This document shows positions 25,440 through 33,080 of a stretch of DNA of 64,000 nt, in pieces; the first letter of the stretch is position 1, and the number at the start of each line of letters is the position of its first letter. Location: positions 1-64,000 of the forward strand of contig VKHO01000019.1 in NCBI GenBank assembly GCA_011125455.1, in the 5' to 3' direction. The notes under the pieces were generated by a model. The model was not told the DNA's origin. It saw nothing but the letters and a program-made list of their open reading frames with translations, and searched no databases. A program made the position numbers and the translations under genes. The DNA comes from Chlamydiales bacterium STE3. Its GTDB lineage: Bacteria > Chlamydiota > Chlamydiia > Chlamydiales > Parachlamydiaceae.

Positions 25440-26150
25440 ATGGATGATTTATTAAAGAAAACTTCAAAAATCGAAGATAAGCTTGGATACGTTTTTAAAG
25501 ATAAGCATTTATTGGCTTTGGCTTTTATCCACCGCTCTTACATTAATGAGAATAAACATGTCACCCAGCACAATGAACGACTTGAATTTTTAGGGGATTC
25601 TGTATTGGGCCTACTCATTGCAGATTACCTTTACCAACAACTGCCGAACACGCCAGAGGGGGATCTGTCCTACCTACGCTCTCGTCTTGTTGAGGCAGCT
25701 TCTTGCGTCCTTTATGTAACAAAGCTAAATGTCGATGGCTTTTTATTGCTCGGTAAGGGGGAACGCATGAACGACGGACGAGGAAGAGAATCTATCTTGG
25801 CAGATCTTTTCGAAGCCATTATCGGAGCCATTTATCTTGATGGAGGCCTTGAGGCATCTCGAGCATTTATCTTTAATAATTTCTTCCCTGAAATTGACTC
25901 AATTCTAAAAACTCCTCTAAGAAATTGGAAAGCTCTGTTGCAGGATTACTGCCAAAAAAAACACCAGCAACCCCCTGACTATAAAATTCTTGATGAAACA
26001 GGGCCTGACCACAGCAAAATCTTTCTTGTTGCTGTTGCCCTCAATGAAGAAGTTCTAGGTCAAGGGCACGGCTCTTCAAAAAAAGAAGCCCAGCAGGCCG
26101 CTGCACAAGATGCTTTAAAAAAACTTAATTTTCCCAATCTTCTTATTTAA
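25440..26150 (+). CDS. rnc: Ribonuclease III
   Basis: 236 residues. Cuts double-stranded RNA, including rRNA precursors. Family signature NERLEFLGDSVLGLLIADYLY (about 40-60) with the metal-binding acids, a second acidic site in LADLFEAIIGAIYLDGG, and a C-terminal dsRNA-binding domain ending GSSKKEAQQAAAQDALKKL. Dimeric enzyme. Followed after 15 bases by radA. The block rnc-radA-hemC is conserved in Chlamydia. Confidence 0.96.
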   Translation: MDDLLKKTSKIEDKLGYVFKDKHLLALAFIHRSYINENKHVTQHNERLEFLGDSVLGLLIADYLYQQLPNTPEGDLSYLRSRLVEAASCVLYVTKLNVDGFLLLGKGERMNDGRGRESILADLFEAIIGAIYLDGGLEASRAFIFNNFFPEIDSILKTPLRNWKALLQDYCQKKHQQPPDYKILDETGPDHSKIFLVAVALNEEVLGQGHGSSKKEAQQAAAQDALKKLNFPNLLI

Positions 26151-26165
26151 ATCTAAGGTGATTTT

Positions 26166-27530
26166 GTGAAGCCAAAAAATGTCTGGTATTGCCAAGATTG
26201 CGGCCATAAACAAATGAAATGGAGTGGACAATGCCCTGCCTGTGGCAAATGGAACACCCTGCAGGAAGAAGTAGAAATCATTTCTAAGCCACGCTTTGAA
26301 TCCACTAAGGCCTCCGGCAATCGCCCAATGCGCCTTAAAGAGGTCTCATTAGAAGAAAAACCACGCCATAAAACCTCTATTCAAGAATTTGATCGCCTTG
26401 TTGGCGGCGGCATTGTCCCCGGCTCCTTAACGCTCGTTGGAGGTGATCCGGGAATCGGCAAGTCGACTCTGATGTTGCAACTTTCCGCTTGCTTTGCTGC
26501 TCAATCCCACACAGTCCTTTATATTTCCGGAGAAGAATCGATCGAACAAACGACCCTTCGAGCTTTACGTCTCGGCATCAATGAAGACAATCTTTTTATT
26601 TTAAGCGAAACAAACTTTTCACTGATTAAAGCACAGATCGATTTGATCAACCCGACGATTCTTATTGTTGACTCCATACAAATTGTTTACAAAAGTGAAA
26701 TTACATCATCTCCTGGCTCTGTATCCCAGGTACGTGAAGTCACAACAGAGTTTATGCACCTAGCAAAAGGCCACAATATCGCTACTTTCCTGATCGGCCA
26801 TGTGACAAAATCGGGAGAAATTGCAGGACCTAAGATTTTAGAGCATTTGGTTGACACAGTTCTTTATTTTGAAGGCGACAAACAGCATTGCTACCGCCTT
26901 ATTCGCGTCGTAAAAAATCGTTTTGGAGCCACGGATGAAATCGCTGTCTTCCAGATGCATGGCAATGGGCTTAAAGAAGTGAGCAACCCTTCTGAAATTT
27001 TTCTTGAAGAACGCAAAAAAGGTGTCATTGGATCCGTTATTATTCCAACCTTAGAGGGATCTCGTCCCATTCTTATCGAAGTCCAAGCTCTCGTGACAGA
27101 AACAGTCTTCCCCTCTCCTTCTAGACGAGCAACCGGCCTTGATCAAAATCGTATGGCATTACTCCTTGCGGTTTTAGAAAAACGCATGGGTTATCCTTTG
27201 CATCGCTCAGATATTTTTGTCTCTATTGCTGGCGGGCTAAAGATTTTAGAACCTGCTATTGACCTCGGCGTGCTTATCGCAACAGCATCATCATTGCGCA
27301 ACCGAGTGATTGATGCTGAAACTGTGGTAGTCGGAGAGGTTGGCCTAGGGGGAGAAATTCGCAGTGTCCCACGGGTAGAAAGCCGAATCAAAGAAGCCAT
27401 CCATATGGGCTTTAAACGATGCTTAATCCCAGGGCGCAACTTGAAAGGGATTAGTGCAGACTTAAAAACTAAAATAGCTTTAAAAGGTGTAGACATGGTA
27501 GAAGAAGCTGTTGAAGCTTTGATTGTATAA
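26166..27530 (+). CDS. radA: DNA repair protein RadA (Sms)
   Basis: 454 residues starting at GTG. N-terminal four-Cys zinc finger (CQDCG...CPACG), RecA-like ATPase with Walker A GGDPGIGKSTLML (about 92-104) and the RadA-specific KNRFGATDEI (about 255-264), then a C-terminal Lon-protease-like domain (SGGLKILEPAIDLGV-type segment, about 353-370) that lacks a working protease site. Helps process recombination intermediates. It ends 10 bases before the hemCD ATG, so they are likely co-transcribed. Confidence 0.95.
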   Translation: MKPKNVWYCQDCGHKQMKWSGQCPACGKWNTLQEEVEIISKPRFESTKASGNRPMRLKEVSLEEKPRHKTSIQEFDRLVGGGIVPGSLTLVGGDPGIGKSTLMLQLSACFAAQSHTVLYISGEESIEQTTLRALRLGINEDNLFILSETNFSLIKAQIDLINPTILIVDSIQIVYKSEITSSPGSVSQVREVTTEFMHLAKGHNIATFLIGHVTKSGEIAGPKILEHLVDTVLYFEGDKQHCYRLIRVVKNRFGATDEIAVFQMHGNGLKEVSNPSEIFLEERKKGVIGSVIIPTLEGSRPILIEVQALVTETVFPSPSRRATGLDQNRMALLLAVLEKRMGYPLHRSDIFVSIAGGLKILEPAIDLGVLIATASSLRNRVIDAETVVVGEVGLGGEIRSVPRVESRIKEAIHMGFKRCLIPGRNLKGISADLKTKIALKGVDMVEEAVEALIV

Positions 27531-27540
27531 TTTAGGTCTC

Positions 27541-28833
27541 ATGAAACTAATTGTCGGTGCGCGAAAATCGCCTCTATCTCAAAAACAAATCCAAGAAGCT
27601 CTGACAGAACTCAACATGTACCATCCCGACGTTATCTTCCAACCCCTTCTTGTGGAGACAACTGGAGACACGGACCTCAAAACCTCTCTTCGACTTCTTG
27701 AGAAAACCAACTTTTTTACTAAAGAAATCGATGAGCTACTACTTTCAGGGCAATGCCATCTCGCCATACACTCTGCTAAAGATCTTCCAGATCCACTGCC
27801 GGAGGGCCTTAGCATTGTCGCCATCACAAAAGGAGTTGACCCTTCAGATTCTTTAGTTTTTAGAGATGGAGAAGGGCTTTCAACACTTCCTCAAGGGGCA
27901 ATTATTGCTACCTCTTCTTTAAAAAGGGAACAGGTTGTAAAAAATTTACGCCAAGATTTTGTTTTTCAAGATATAAGAGGCACTATTGGGGAAAGGCTTG
28001 CTAATCTCGACAATAGGAAAGTCGATGGGGTTGTGATCGCAGAAGCAGCACTCATCCGCCTTGGCTTGACACAACGCACTCGTCTGAAATTAGAGGGGGA
28101 AACGACCCCTCTGCAAGGCAAGTTGGCTATAGTCGCCCGCCAAAATGACGCCTCAATGAAAATGCTTTTTTCCTGTCTTGATACAAGAAAAGGCCTTCGC
28201 AGCCTATATCTTGGGATAGACCCACCTTTTTCTCGATTCGAAGACCGCCGCTTAATCCATCAGCCAATCATTGCCATAGAACCAAAAAGCTTAAATACAC
28301 CAGATATTTGTGAAGGCTTTCAGAGCCTTCCACTTTACACCCATCTTATCTTTACTAGTAAGCAGGCTGTCAAACTTTTTTTTAAAGCTCTGCCATTCTA
28401 TCAAATTCCCCTTGTCTTTCTGACTCAAAAAACTTTTGTGGCTGTGGGTAAAGCTACAAAAAAAGCGATAGAAGAGCAAGGGATCAAGGTTGCCATCACA
28501 GCAGAAGACGAGTGTGCAGAAGGTCTTATTCAAAAATTACAAAACCTCAATCCTAAGACGACTTTTTTTTTCTGGCCCCACTCAAGCCAGGCAAGACCCA
28601 TTATCAGCCATTTTCTTAAGAAGAATAATTACCGATTTAATGAATGCCACCTTTATCATACGTCACCGAGAGCCTCTTTTTCGGCGCCTTGCACATCACT
28701 TTACGATGAAATCATTTTCACAAGTCCTTCAACAGTAGAGGCTTTTTTTCATTTTTTTCCGAATTTCAGAGAAAATAAAATTTTTACCTCAATTGGTCCC
28801 ATTACGCAATCAAGCCTTGCCAAATACATTTAG
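27541..28833 (+). CDS. hemC: Fusion of truncated porphobilinogen deaminase (HemC) and uroporphyrinogen-III synthase (HemD)
   Basis: 430 residues. About 1-225 is HemC: VGARKSPLSQKQ, LAIHSAKDLPDPLP with the catalytic Asp, ATSSLKREQ, DIRGTIGERL, AEAALIRLGL. HemC domain 3, with the Cys that carries the dipyrromethane cofactor, is missing; the chain goes on after CLDTRKG into a HemD-like half (about 250-430) with LIFTSKQAVKLFF, VAVGKATKKAIEEQGIKV, EIIFTSPSTVEAFF and FTSIGPITQSSL. Together these would turn porphobilinogen into uroporphyrinogen III, the HemE substrate. Chlamydial HemC is, as I recall, also short. Start at ATG 27541; the frame is open from 27523. Confidence 0.85.
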   Translation: MKLIVGARKSPLSQKQIQEALTELNMYHPDVIFQPLLVETTGDTDLKTSLRLLEKTNFFTKEIDELLLSGQCHLAIHSAKDLPDPLPEGLSIVAITKGVDPSDSLVFRDGEGLSTLPQGAIIATSSLKREQVVKNLRQDFVFQDIRGTIGERLANLDNRKVDGVVIAEAALIRLGLTQRTRLKLEGETTPLQGKLAIVARQNDASMKMLFSCLDTRKGLRSLYLGIDPPFSRFEDRRLIHQPIIAIEPKSLNTPDICEGFQSLPLYTHLIFTSKQAVKLFFKALPFYQIPLVFLTQKTFVAVGKATKKAIEEQGIKVAITAEDECAEGLIQKLQNLNPKTTFFFWPHSSQARPIISHFLKKNNYRFNECHLYHTSPRASFSAPCTSLYDEIIFTSPSTVEAFFHFFPNFRENKIFTSIGPITQSSLAKYI

Positions 28834-28874
28834 ATCGGCAACAATAAAACAAGTTGTTTAAAAGGAGAAACTTT

Positions 28875-29489
28875 ATGCCAGTCCCCAAATTTGAACTTCC
28901 TAAATTACCCTACGACTATGCTGCGTTAGAGCCTGTTATTAGCGCAGAAATTATGGAACTCCATTACGATAAACATCACCGCGCATATATCACAAACCTT
29001 AATAAAGCACTAGAATTATTTGTTGAAGCACAGCAGAAAGGTGATTTAGATGGCATGACAGCACAATTACAAGCCATTAAGTTCAATGGTGGTGGCAACA
29101 TTAACCACTCTATTTTTTGGAGCAACTTGGCTCCAGAAAGCCAGGGAGGAGGACAACCTCCTGAAGGTGAATTAGCTCAAGCAATCGATAAAGATTTTGG
29201 CTCACTAAAAAATTTGATTGAATTAATGAGCGCAAAAGCCACTGCCTTACAAGGCTCTGGTTGGGTCTGGCTGGGCCTAAACAAATCAAAGCACTTAGAA
29301 ATCGCAGCATGCGATAATCAAGATTCTCTCCATGCGACAAAAGGCCTTGTACCTCTCTTGGGAATTGATGTTTGGGAGCATGCATACTATCTGCAATATA
29401 AAAACGTGCGTCCTGATTATGTGAAAGCCATTTGGAAAGTCGTTAACTGGAAAGACGTTGCTGAGCGCTTTTCAAAAGCAAACAAATAG
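28875..29489 (+). CDS. sodA: Superoxide dismutase, Fe/Mn type
   Basis: 204 residues. Metal ligands are visible: His in [12 protein letters not shown], His in [11 protein letters not shown] (about 74-84), and Asp/His in [11 protein letters not shown] (about 162-172). The loop [12 protein letters not shown] and the overall length fit the iron/manganese family; which metal is used cannot be read safely. Cytoplasmic defence against superoxide. Start chosen at 28875, 8 bases after AAAGGAG, over an upstream ATG at 28854. A strong terminator follows. Confidence 0.95.
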   Translation: MPVPKFELPKLPYDYAALEPVISAEIMELHYDKHHRAYITNLNKALELFVEAQQKGDLDGMTAQLQAIKFNGGGNINHSIFWSNLAPESQGGGQPPEGELAQAIDKDFGSLKNLIELMSAKATALQGSGWVWLGLNKSKHLEIAACDNQDSLHATKGLVPLLGIDVWEHAYYLQYKNVRPDYVKAIWKVVNWKDVAERFSKANK

Positions 29490-29492
29490 TTT

Positions 29493-29526
29493 TTAAAAGG
29501 GGGGCTTAAGGCCCCCTTCTTTTAAA
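29493..29526 (+). terminator. Intrinsic terminator after sodA
   Basis: Begins 4 bases after the sodA stop: a GC-rich stem GGGGGC-TTAAG-GCCCCC extended by A/T pairs, followed by TTCTTTT. Classic shape. Confidence 0.85.
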
Positions 29527-29564
29527 AATGCCCCTTCAATACACTTAAAAGCTTTTACAAACAA

Positions 29565-29728
29565 TAGACCTCTTGCATAACTTGCTTTGCTTGAAAAATT
29601 TGATCATTTTTGAGTGAGTTTATCGGAAAATTTTGAGAGCATATGAGTACATATGGTTGAAAAATTTAACGATAAAGGCGCCAAAAAGGGTAACTTTAGC
29701 AAGCAAATGAAATTATGTAGGAGGTCTA
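29565..29728 (+). repeat. 164-bp palindromic repeat, copy 1 (MITE-like)
   Basis: Ends are inverted repeats (TAGACCTCTTGCATAA and its counterpart TTATGTAGGAGGTCTA). The whole element is an imperfect palindrome centred on CATATGAGTACATATG near 29640, so a transcript would fold into one long hairpin. It lies between the sodA terminator and accD. Same orientation as copies 2 and 3. No open frame inside; it would depend on a transposase elsewhere. Confidence 0.88.
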
Positions 29729-29898
29729 ATAACGCTCTACGCCCTCCTTGCAATCCTTTAGTTTCCAAAATTTGACAAACAACATTTTATTTGATAAGTT
29801 AGTTAATTCTTTCTTAATGAAACCCGATGAAATAAAACTAATAATTTTATTTTTCCTTAATCCTAATTGGCTTATATTAAGGAGCTTTGGAGGCACGA
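29729..29898. other. Leader region of accD
   Basis: AT-rich stretch between repeat copy 1 and accD. It should contain the accD promoter, but I find no single convincing box pair. GGAGG just upstream of 29899 is the ribosome binding site. With the terminator and repeat it accounts for the whole sodA-accD gap. Confidence 0.4.
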
Positions 29899-30768
29899 AT
29901 GGGATTGTTTTCTCGAAAACAGCCAAACATAAAAATACAGACTACAAAAAAAGATGGCTACAGTGGTTGGCTAAAATGCACGCATTGCAATGAACTCATT
30001 CATGCCAATGAACTGCAACAAAATTGCAACTGCTGTCCGAAATGTGACTACCATTACCGCCTCTCTGCAGACACACGTATTAAAATGCTTTCCGATGAGT
30101 CGACTTTTGAAGAGCTCTTTACCGATCTTGAAGCTGTCGATTTCTTAAAATTTAGCGATACAGAAAACTATGAAGAACGGCTAAAATCTGCAAAAGAAAA
30201 ATCCGGGCATAACGAAGCTGTGATCGTAGGGAAATGTGCAATCGGAGGATTTCCCTCTTTAATAGGTATTTTAGACTTCAATTTTATGGGTGGCTCGATG
30301 GGATCGGTTGTAGGTGAAAAGCTTACGCGTCTGATAGAGCTCGGTATCACGAAAAAAATGCCTGTCATCATCGTCTCTACTTCGGGTGGTGCACGCATGC
30401 AAGAATCCATTCTTTCTTTGATGCAAATGGCAAAAACCTCAGCAGCTTTAGCAAAGCTCCATGAAGCTAAAGTTCCCTATATCTCTGTTCTTACTAATCC
30501 CACAACAGGTGGAGTAACTGCTTCTTTTGCTTCACTTGGCGATATTATTATAGCCGAACCCAATGCCTTAATTTGCTTTGCCGGACCACGAGTTATCGAA
30601 CAGACAATCGGTCACAAACTCCCTTCTAATGCCCAAAAATCAGAATTTCTCTTGCAACATGGCATGATTGATTGTATTGTAAAACGGCATGATTTAAAAA
30701 ATAAGCTGGTAGACTTGCTTTTTTATTTAGCTCCCCGGCAAGATCTCATTGAAGATTCTGCTAAGTGA
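29899..30768 (+). CDS. accD: Acetyl-CoA carboxylase carboxyltransferase, beta subunit
   Basis: 289 residues. With AccA it transfers the carboxyl group from biotin to acetyl-CoA to make malonyl-CoA. N-terminal four-Cys zinc finger (CTHCNELIHANELQQNC then CPKCDYHYRL, about 29-53), followed by the crotonase-like core with DFNFMGGSMGSVVGEK and STSGGARMQESILSLMQMAK. The start at 29899 is set by GGAGG with 5-base spacing; an upstream in-frame codon at 29887 is less likely. AccA is not in the window. The order sodA-accD-dut-ptsN-ptsN matches Chlamydia. Confidence 0.96.
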   Translation: MGLFSRKQPNIKIQTTKKDGYSGWLKCTHCNELIHANELQQNCNCCPKCDYHYRLSADTRIKMLSDESTFEELFTDLEAVDFLKFSDTENYEERLKSAKEKSGHNEAVIVGKCAIGGFPSLIGILDFNFMGGSMGSVVGEKLTRLIELGITKKMPVIIVSTSGGARMQESILSLMQMAKTSAALAKLHEAKVPYISVLTNPTTGGVTASFASLGDIIIAEPNALICFAGPRVIEQTIGHKLPSNAQKSEFLLQHGMIDCIVKRHDLKNKLVDLLFYLAPRQDLIEDSAK

Positions 30769-30913
30769 CATATAAAAGTTGGATGCTCAAGCTTAAATTT
30801 CCTCAAGCAGCAAGATTTATATCTATCGCTTAAGGGAAAGCTTCTTTTATTCCAAAGCCTTTTTCATTTTATCAGCATGTGAAACTTCTTAACTGACTAT
30901 TTCGAGAAATATA

Positions 30914-31366
30914 ATGACAAATAATAAAAAAATTGCTCTCCCGCTCATCCTTGATAAGGAAGAATGCCTTCCCATTTATGCTACAGGCTCTGCTGCTGGA
31001 GCTGACATTAAAGCCTATCTTTCCTCCCCTATAACATTAGCAGCCGGCACCAGCACAATGGTTCCTACAGGCATCCGCATGGCTATTCCAGAAGGTTACG
31101 AAGTGCAGATTAGACCGAGAAGTGGGCTTGCTGCCAAATTTGGCATTACCGTTTTAAATACTCCAGGAACAATTGATTCTGACTACAGAGGAGAGCTACA
31201 AGTAATCCTAATCAATCACAGTAAACAAGATTTTGAGATTACACCGGGCATGCGGATTGCTCAAATGGTCTTAGCTCCTGTTTTCCAAGCTGATTTTATC
31301 ATTAGCCAAGAATTAGCTGAGACAGAACGGGGTACCGGAGGTTTTGGCCATACTGGAACTCATTAA
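30914..31366 (+). CDS. dut: dUTP diphosphatase
   Basis: 150 residues. Hydrolyses dUTP to dUMP, keeping uracil out of DNA and feeding thymidylate synthesis. All five trimeric dUTPase motifs are present: [34 protein letters not shown] (catalytic Asp), [10 protein letters not shown] and C-terminal [12 protein letters not shown], whose FG-H-T-G replaces the more common FG-S-T-G. The stop lies one base before the ptsN ATG. Confidence 0.96.
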   Translation: MTNNKKIALPLILDKEECLPIYATGSAAGADIKAYLSSPITLAAGTSTMVPTGIRMAIPEGYEVQIRPRSGLAAKFGITVLNTPGTIDSDYRGELQVILINHSKQDFEITPGMRIAQMVLAPVFQADFIISQELAETERGTGGFGHTGTH

Positions 31367-31367
31367 T

Positions 31368-31817
31368 ATGATTAAAATAGCAAAATATTTAGACAAACAC
31401 CTCATTCTTTTCCTAGATGCAGATCATCGTGACACTGTTTTGGAAAAACTTGTAGAACGCATTCATAAAGTAGGCAAATTAGAAGATAAAGATAGTTTCT
31501 TTCAGGCAATCATTGAAAGAGAGAAGATTGTCTCAACAGGTATTGGCATGGGCGTTGCTATCCCTCATGCGAAACTACCCGGTTATGATGAATTTTTTAT
31601 TGCTATTGGCATTTTACCAAAAGGTGTCGATTGGCAAGCTATCGATCATTCCCCAGTGCGTATGATCTTTATGATTGGTGGTCCTGACGATAAGCAAACA
31701 GAGTATTTGCAAATCCTTTCTGCTCTTACACTTGCAATAAAAAATGAAGACTTAAGAAAAAAATTGTTAACTCTCAATTCGCCAGAAGATATAGTAAAAC
31801 TTTTCGAGTCAACTTAA
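31368..31817 (+). CDS. ptsN: PTS EIIA(Ntr)-like protein, first of two
   Basis: 149 residues. Nitrogen-type EIIA phosphocarrier fold with the phosphorylatable His in GMGVAIPHAKLPGYDE (about 59-74). In other bacteria these proteins receive phosphate from NPr and regulate other proteins rather than move sugar. It begins one base after the dut stop, so it is translationally linked. The frame is open from 31344, but the ATG at 31368 gives the family start. No PTS transporter genes are nearby. Confidence 0.9.
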   Translation: MIKIAKYLDKHLILFLDADHRDTVLEKLVERIHKVGKLEDKDSFFQAIIEREKIVSTGIGMGVAIPHAKLPGYDEFFIAIGILPKGVDWQAIDHSPVRMIFMIGGPDDKQTEYLQILSALTLAIKNEDLRKKLLTLNSPEDIVKLFEST

Positions 31818-31909
31818 TCCCAGTTTTCTTGAAAACCTGCTTTAAGTTGAGAATTACTTAAAGTTGGAAGGTCTTTTTTATTAATTTTTTGACGTTGGAG
31901 GGCCGAGTT

Positions 31910-32632
31910 ATGGATCTCAAGATCAAAGACGTTGCTGAGCTATTAAATGTTTCAGCTACGACAATTCGCCGATGGCTTTATGAAGGGAAAATCCCTGCAT
32001 ACCGTATCCAGGGACACTACAGGTTTAGCCGAATTGAAATTCAAAGTTGGGTGCTTAACCAAAAATTAGATAAAGAGATGGCGCCCCCTTTGGAAAATGA
32101 ATTTTCTGAACCCCTCCTTGAGGATACCCCTCAAAAGGGAGGAGGCAGTAAGCAATTCAGTCTTTTTCGAGCTTTGAATAAAGGGAATGTCTTTCACCAA
32201 GTCCCGGGTTCAACAAAAGAGGAAGTAATTCTTAAAGCCACAAAAATGCTAAGCGAAAAAATGCACTTGGATGCGGATGTTCTCGCTGAGCTATTGTTAG
32301 ATCGAGAAAAATTGCAACCGACAGCCCTTAACAATGGCATTGCAGCCCCCCATACGCGAGATTTCTTACTGAGCTCACATCACGATGTTGTAGCATTTGT
32401 ATTTCCTGAAAAGCAAATTCTTTACGGTGCTTTAGATGGGAAGCCAGTACACTCTTTAATCTTCCTTTTTGCTAGCGATGACCGAAGGCATTTGCAGCTT
32501 TTAGCTAAAATTGCGCATCTTAGTTGCCAAGAAGAGTCTATTCGTTTTCTGCAGACATCACCTAGCAAAGAGCAGCTATTGGAGTATATCAAGTGCTGGG
32601 AAAGCAATATTCCTTCACCCATGGCTGAATAA
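31910..32632 (+). CDS. ptsN: PTS EIIA(Ntr)-like protein with N-terminal DNA-binding helix-turn-helix
   Basis: 240 residues. The first 55 residues form an excisionase/MerR-type winged helix (MDLKIKDVAELLNVSATTIR, then RWLYEGKIPAYRIQGHYRFS). A linker follows, then an EIIA(Ntr) domain (about 100-235) with the His site NNGIAAPHTRDFLL. The fusion suggests a DNA-binding regulator whose activity depends on phosphorylation by the PTS relay. The second EIIA gene of Chlamydia sits at the same place. Start ATG at 31910 preceded by GGAGG; an upstream TTG frame is rejected. Confidence 0.9.
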   Translation: MDLKIKDVAELLNVSATTIRRWLYEGKIPAYRIQGHYRFSRIEIQSWVLNQKLDKEMAPPLENEFSEPLLEDTPQKGGGSKQFSLFRALNKGNVFHQVPGSTKEEVILKATKMLSEKMHLDADVLAELLLDREKLQPTALNNGIAAPHTRDFLLSSHHDVVAFVFPEKQILYGALDGKPVHSLIFLFASDDRRHLQLLAKIAHLSCQEESIRFLQTSPSKEQLLEYIKCWESNIPSPMAE

Positions 32633-33036
32633 AGATGCGGGGCAGGTCCCCTCATCACACCACCGAAATAGAAATCATTCAAATTCCGTTTAATCTAGGA
32701 ATCCTTATTGACTAATAGACTGCTTGAACTTCACTTTCGGATACGTTCAAAAAGCAGACCTAAGGGCGATAGATTTTGCTTTTTATGATTGGTATTGGCC
32801 TTCTCACCCTTTGAATTTTACCAACATTCTTTAGTGACTGGTAACAATCACTGGCAGCATTTATTAAGTATACGTCGTAAGATAGCCGGGGAATATTTTT
32901 CAATTACCTCGGCCCAACACTAATTAAACTTAGCTAGCCTTACACAATATCTTTTTAAATTAGAGATAATCTAAGCCAGTTTGCTAGAACTTTTATTAGC
33001 TCTTAAGAGTGACGTCCAGCTTCAAATAGGCTCTTT
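32633..33036. other. Intergenic region, possible gene remnant
   Basis: Between convergent ptsN and clpC. A start-less open stretch at 32789-32923 on the plus strand reads FEFYQHSLVTGNNHWQHLLS and then SIRRKIAGEYFSITSAQH. It looks coding and is closed upstream by a TGA. It may be the tail of a lost gene; no family recognised. A short GGGG/CCCC hairpin after the ptsN stop is weak. Confidence 0.3.
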
Positions 33037-33073
33037 AAAAAAAAGGAAAGAGAACGATGTTTTCTCTCTTCCC
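33037..33073 (-). terminator. Intrinsic terminator after clpC
   Basis: On the minus strand: GGAAGAGAGAA, a loop around AACATC, then TTCTCTTTCC (one-base bulge), followed by eight T. It starts just past the clpC stop. Confidence 0.8.
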
Positions 33074-33080
33074 ATTTATT

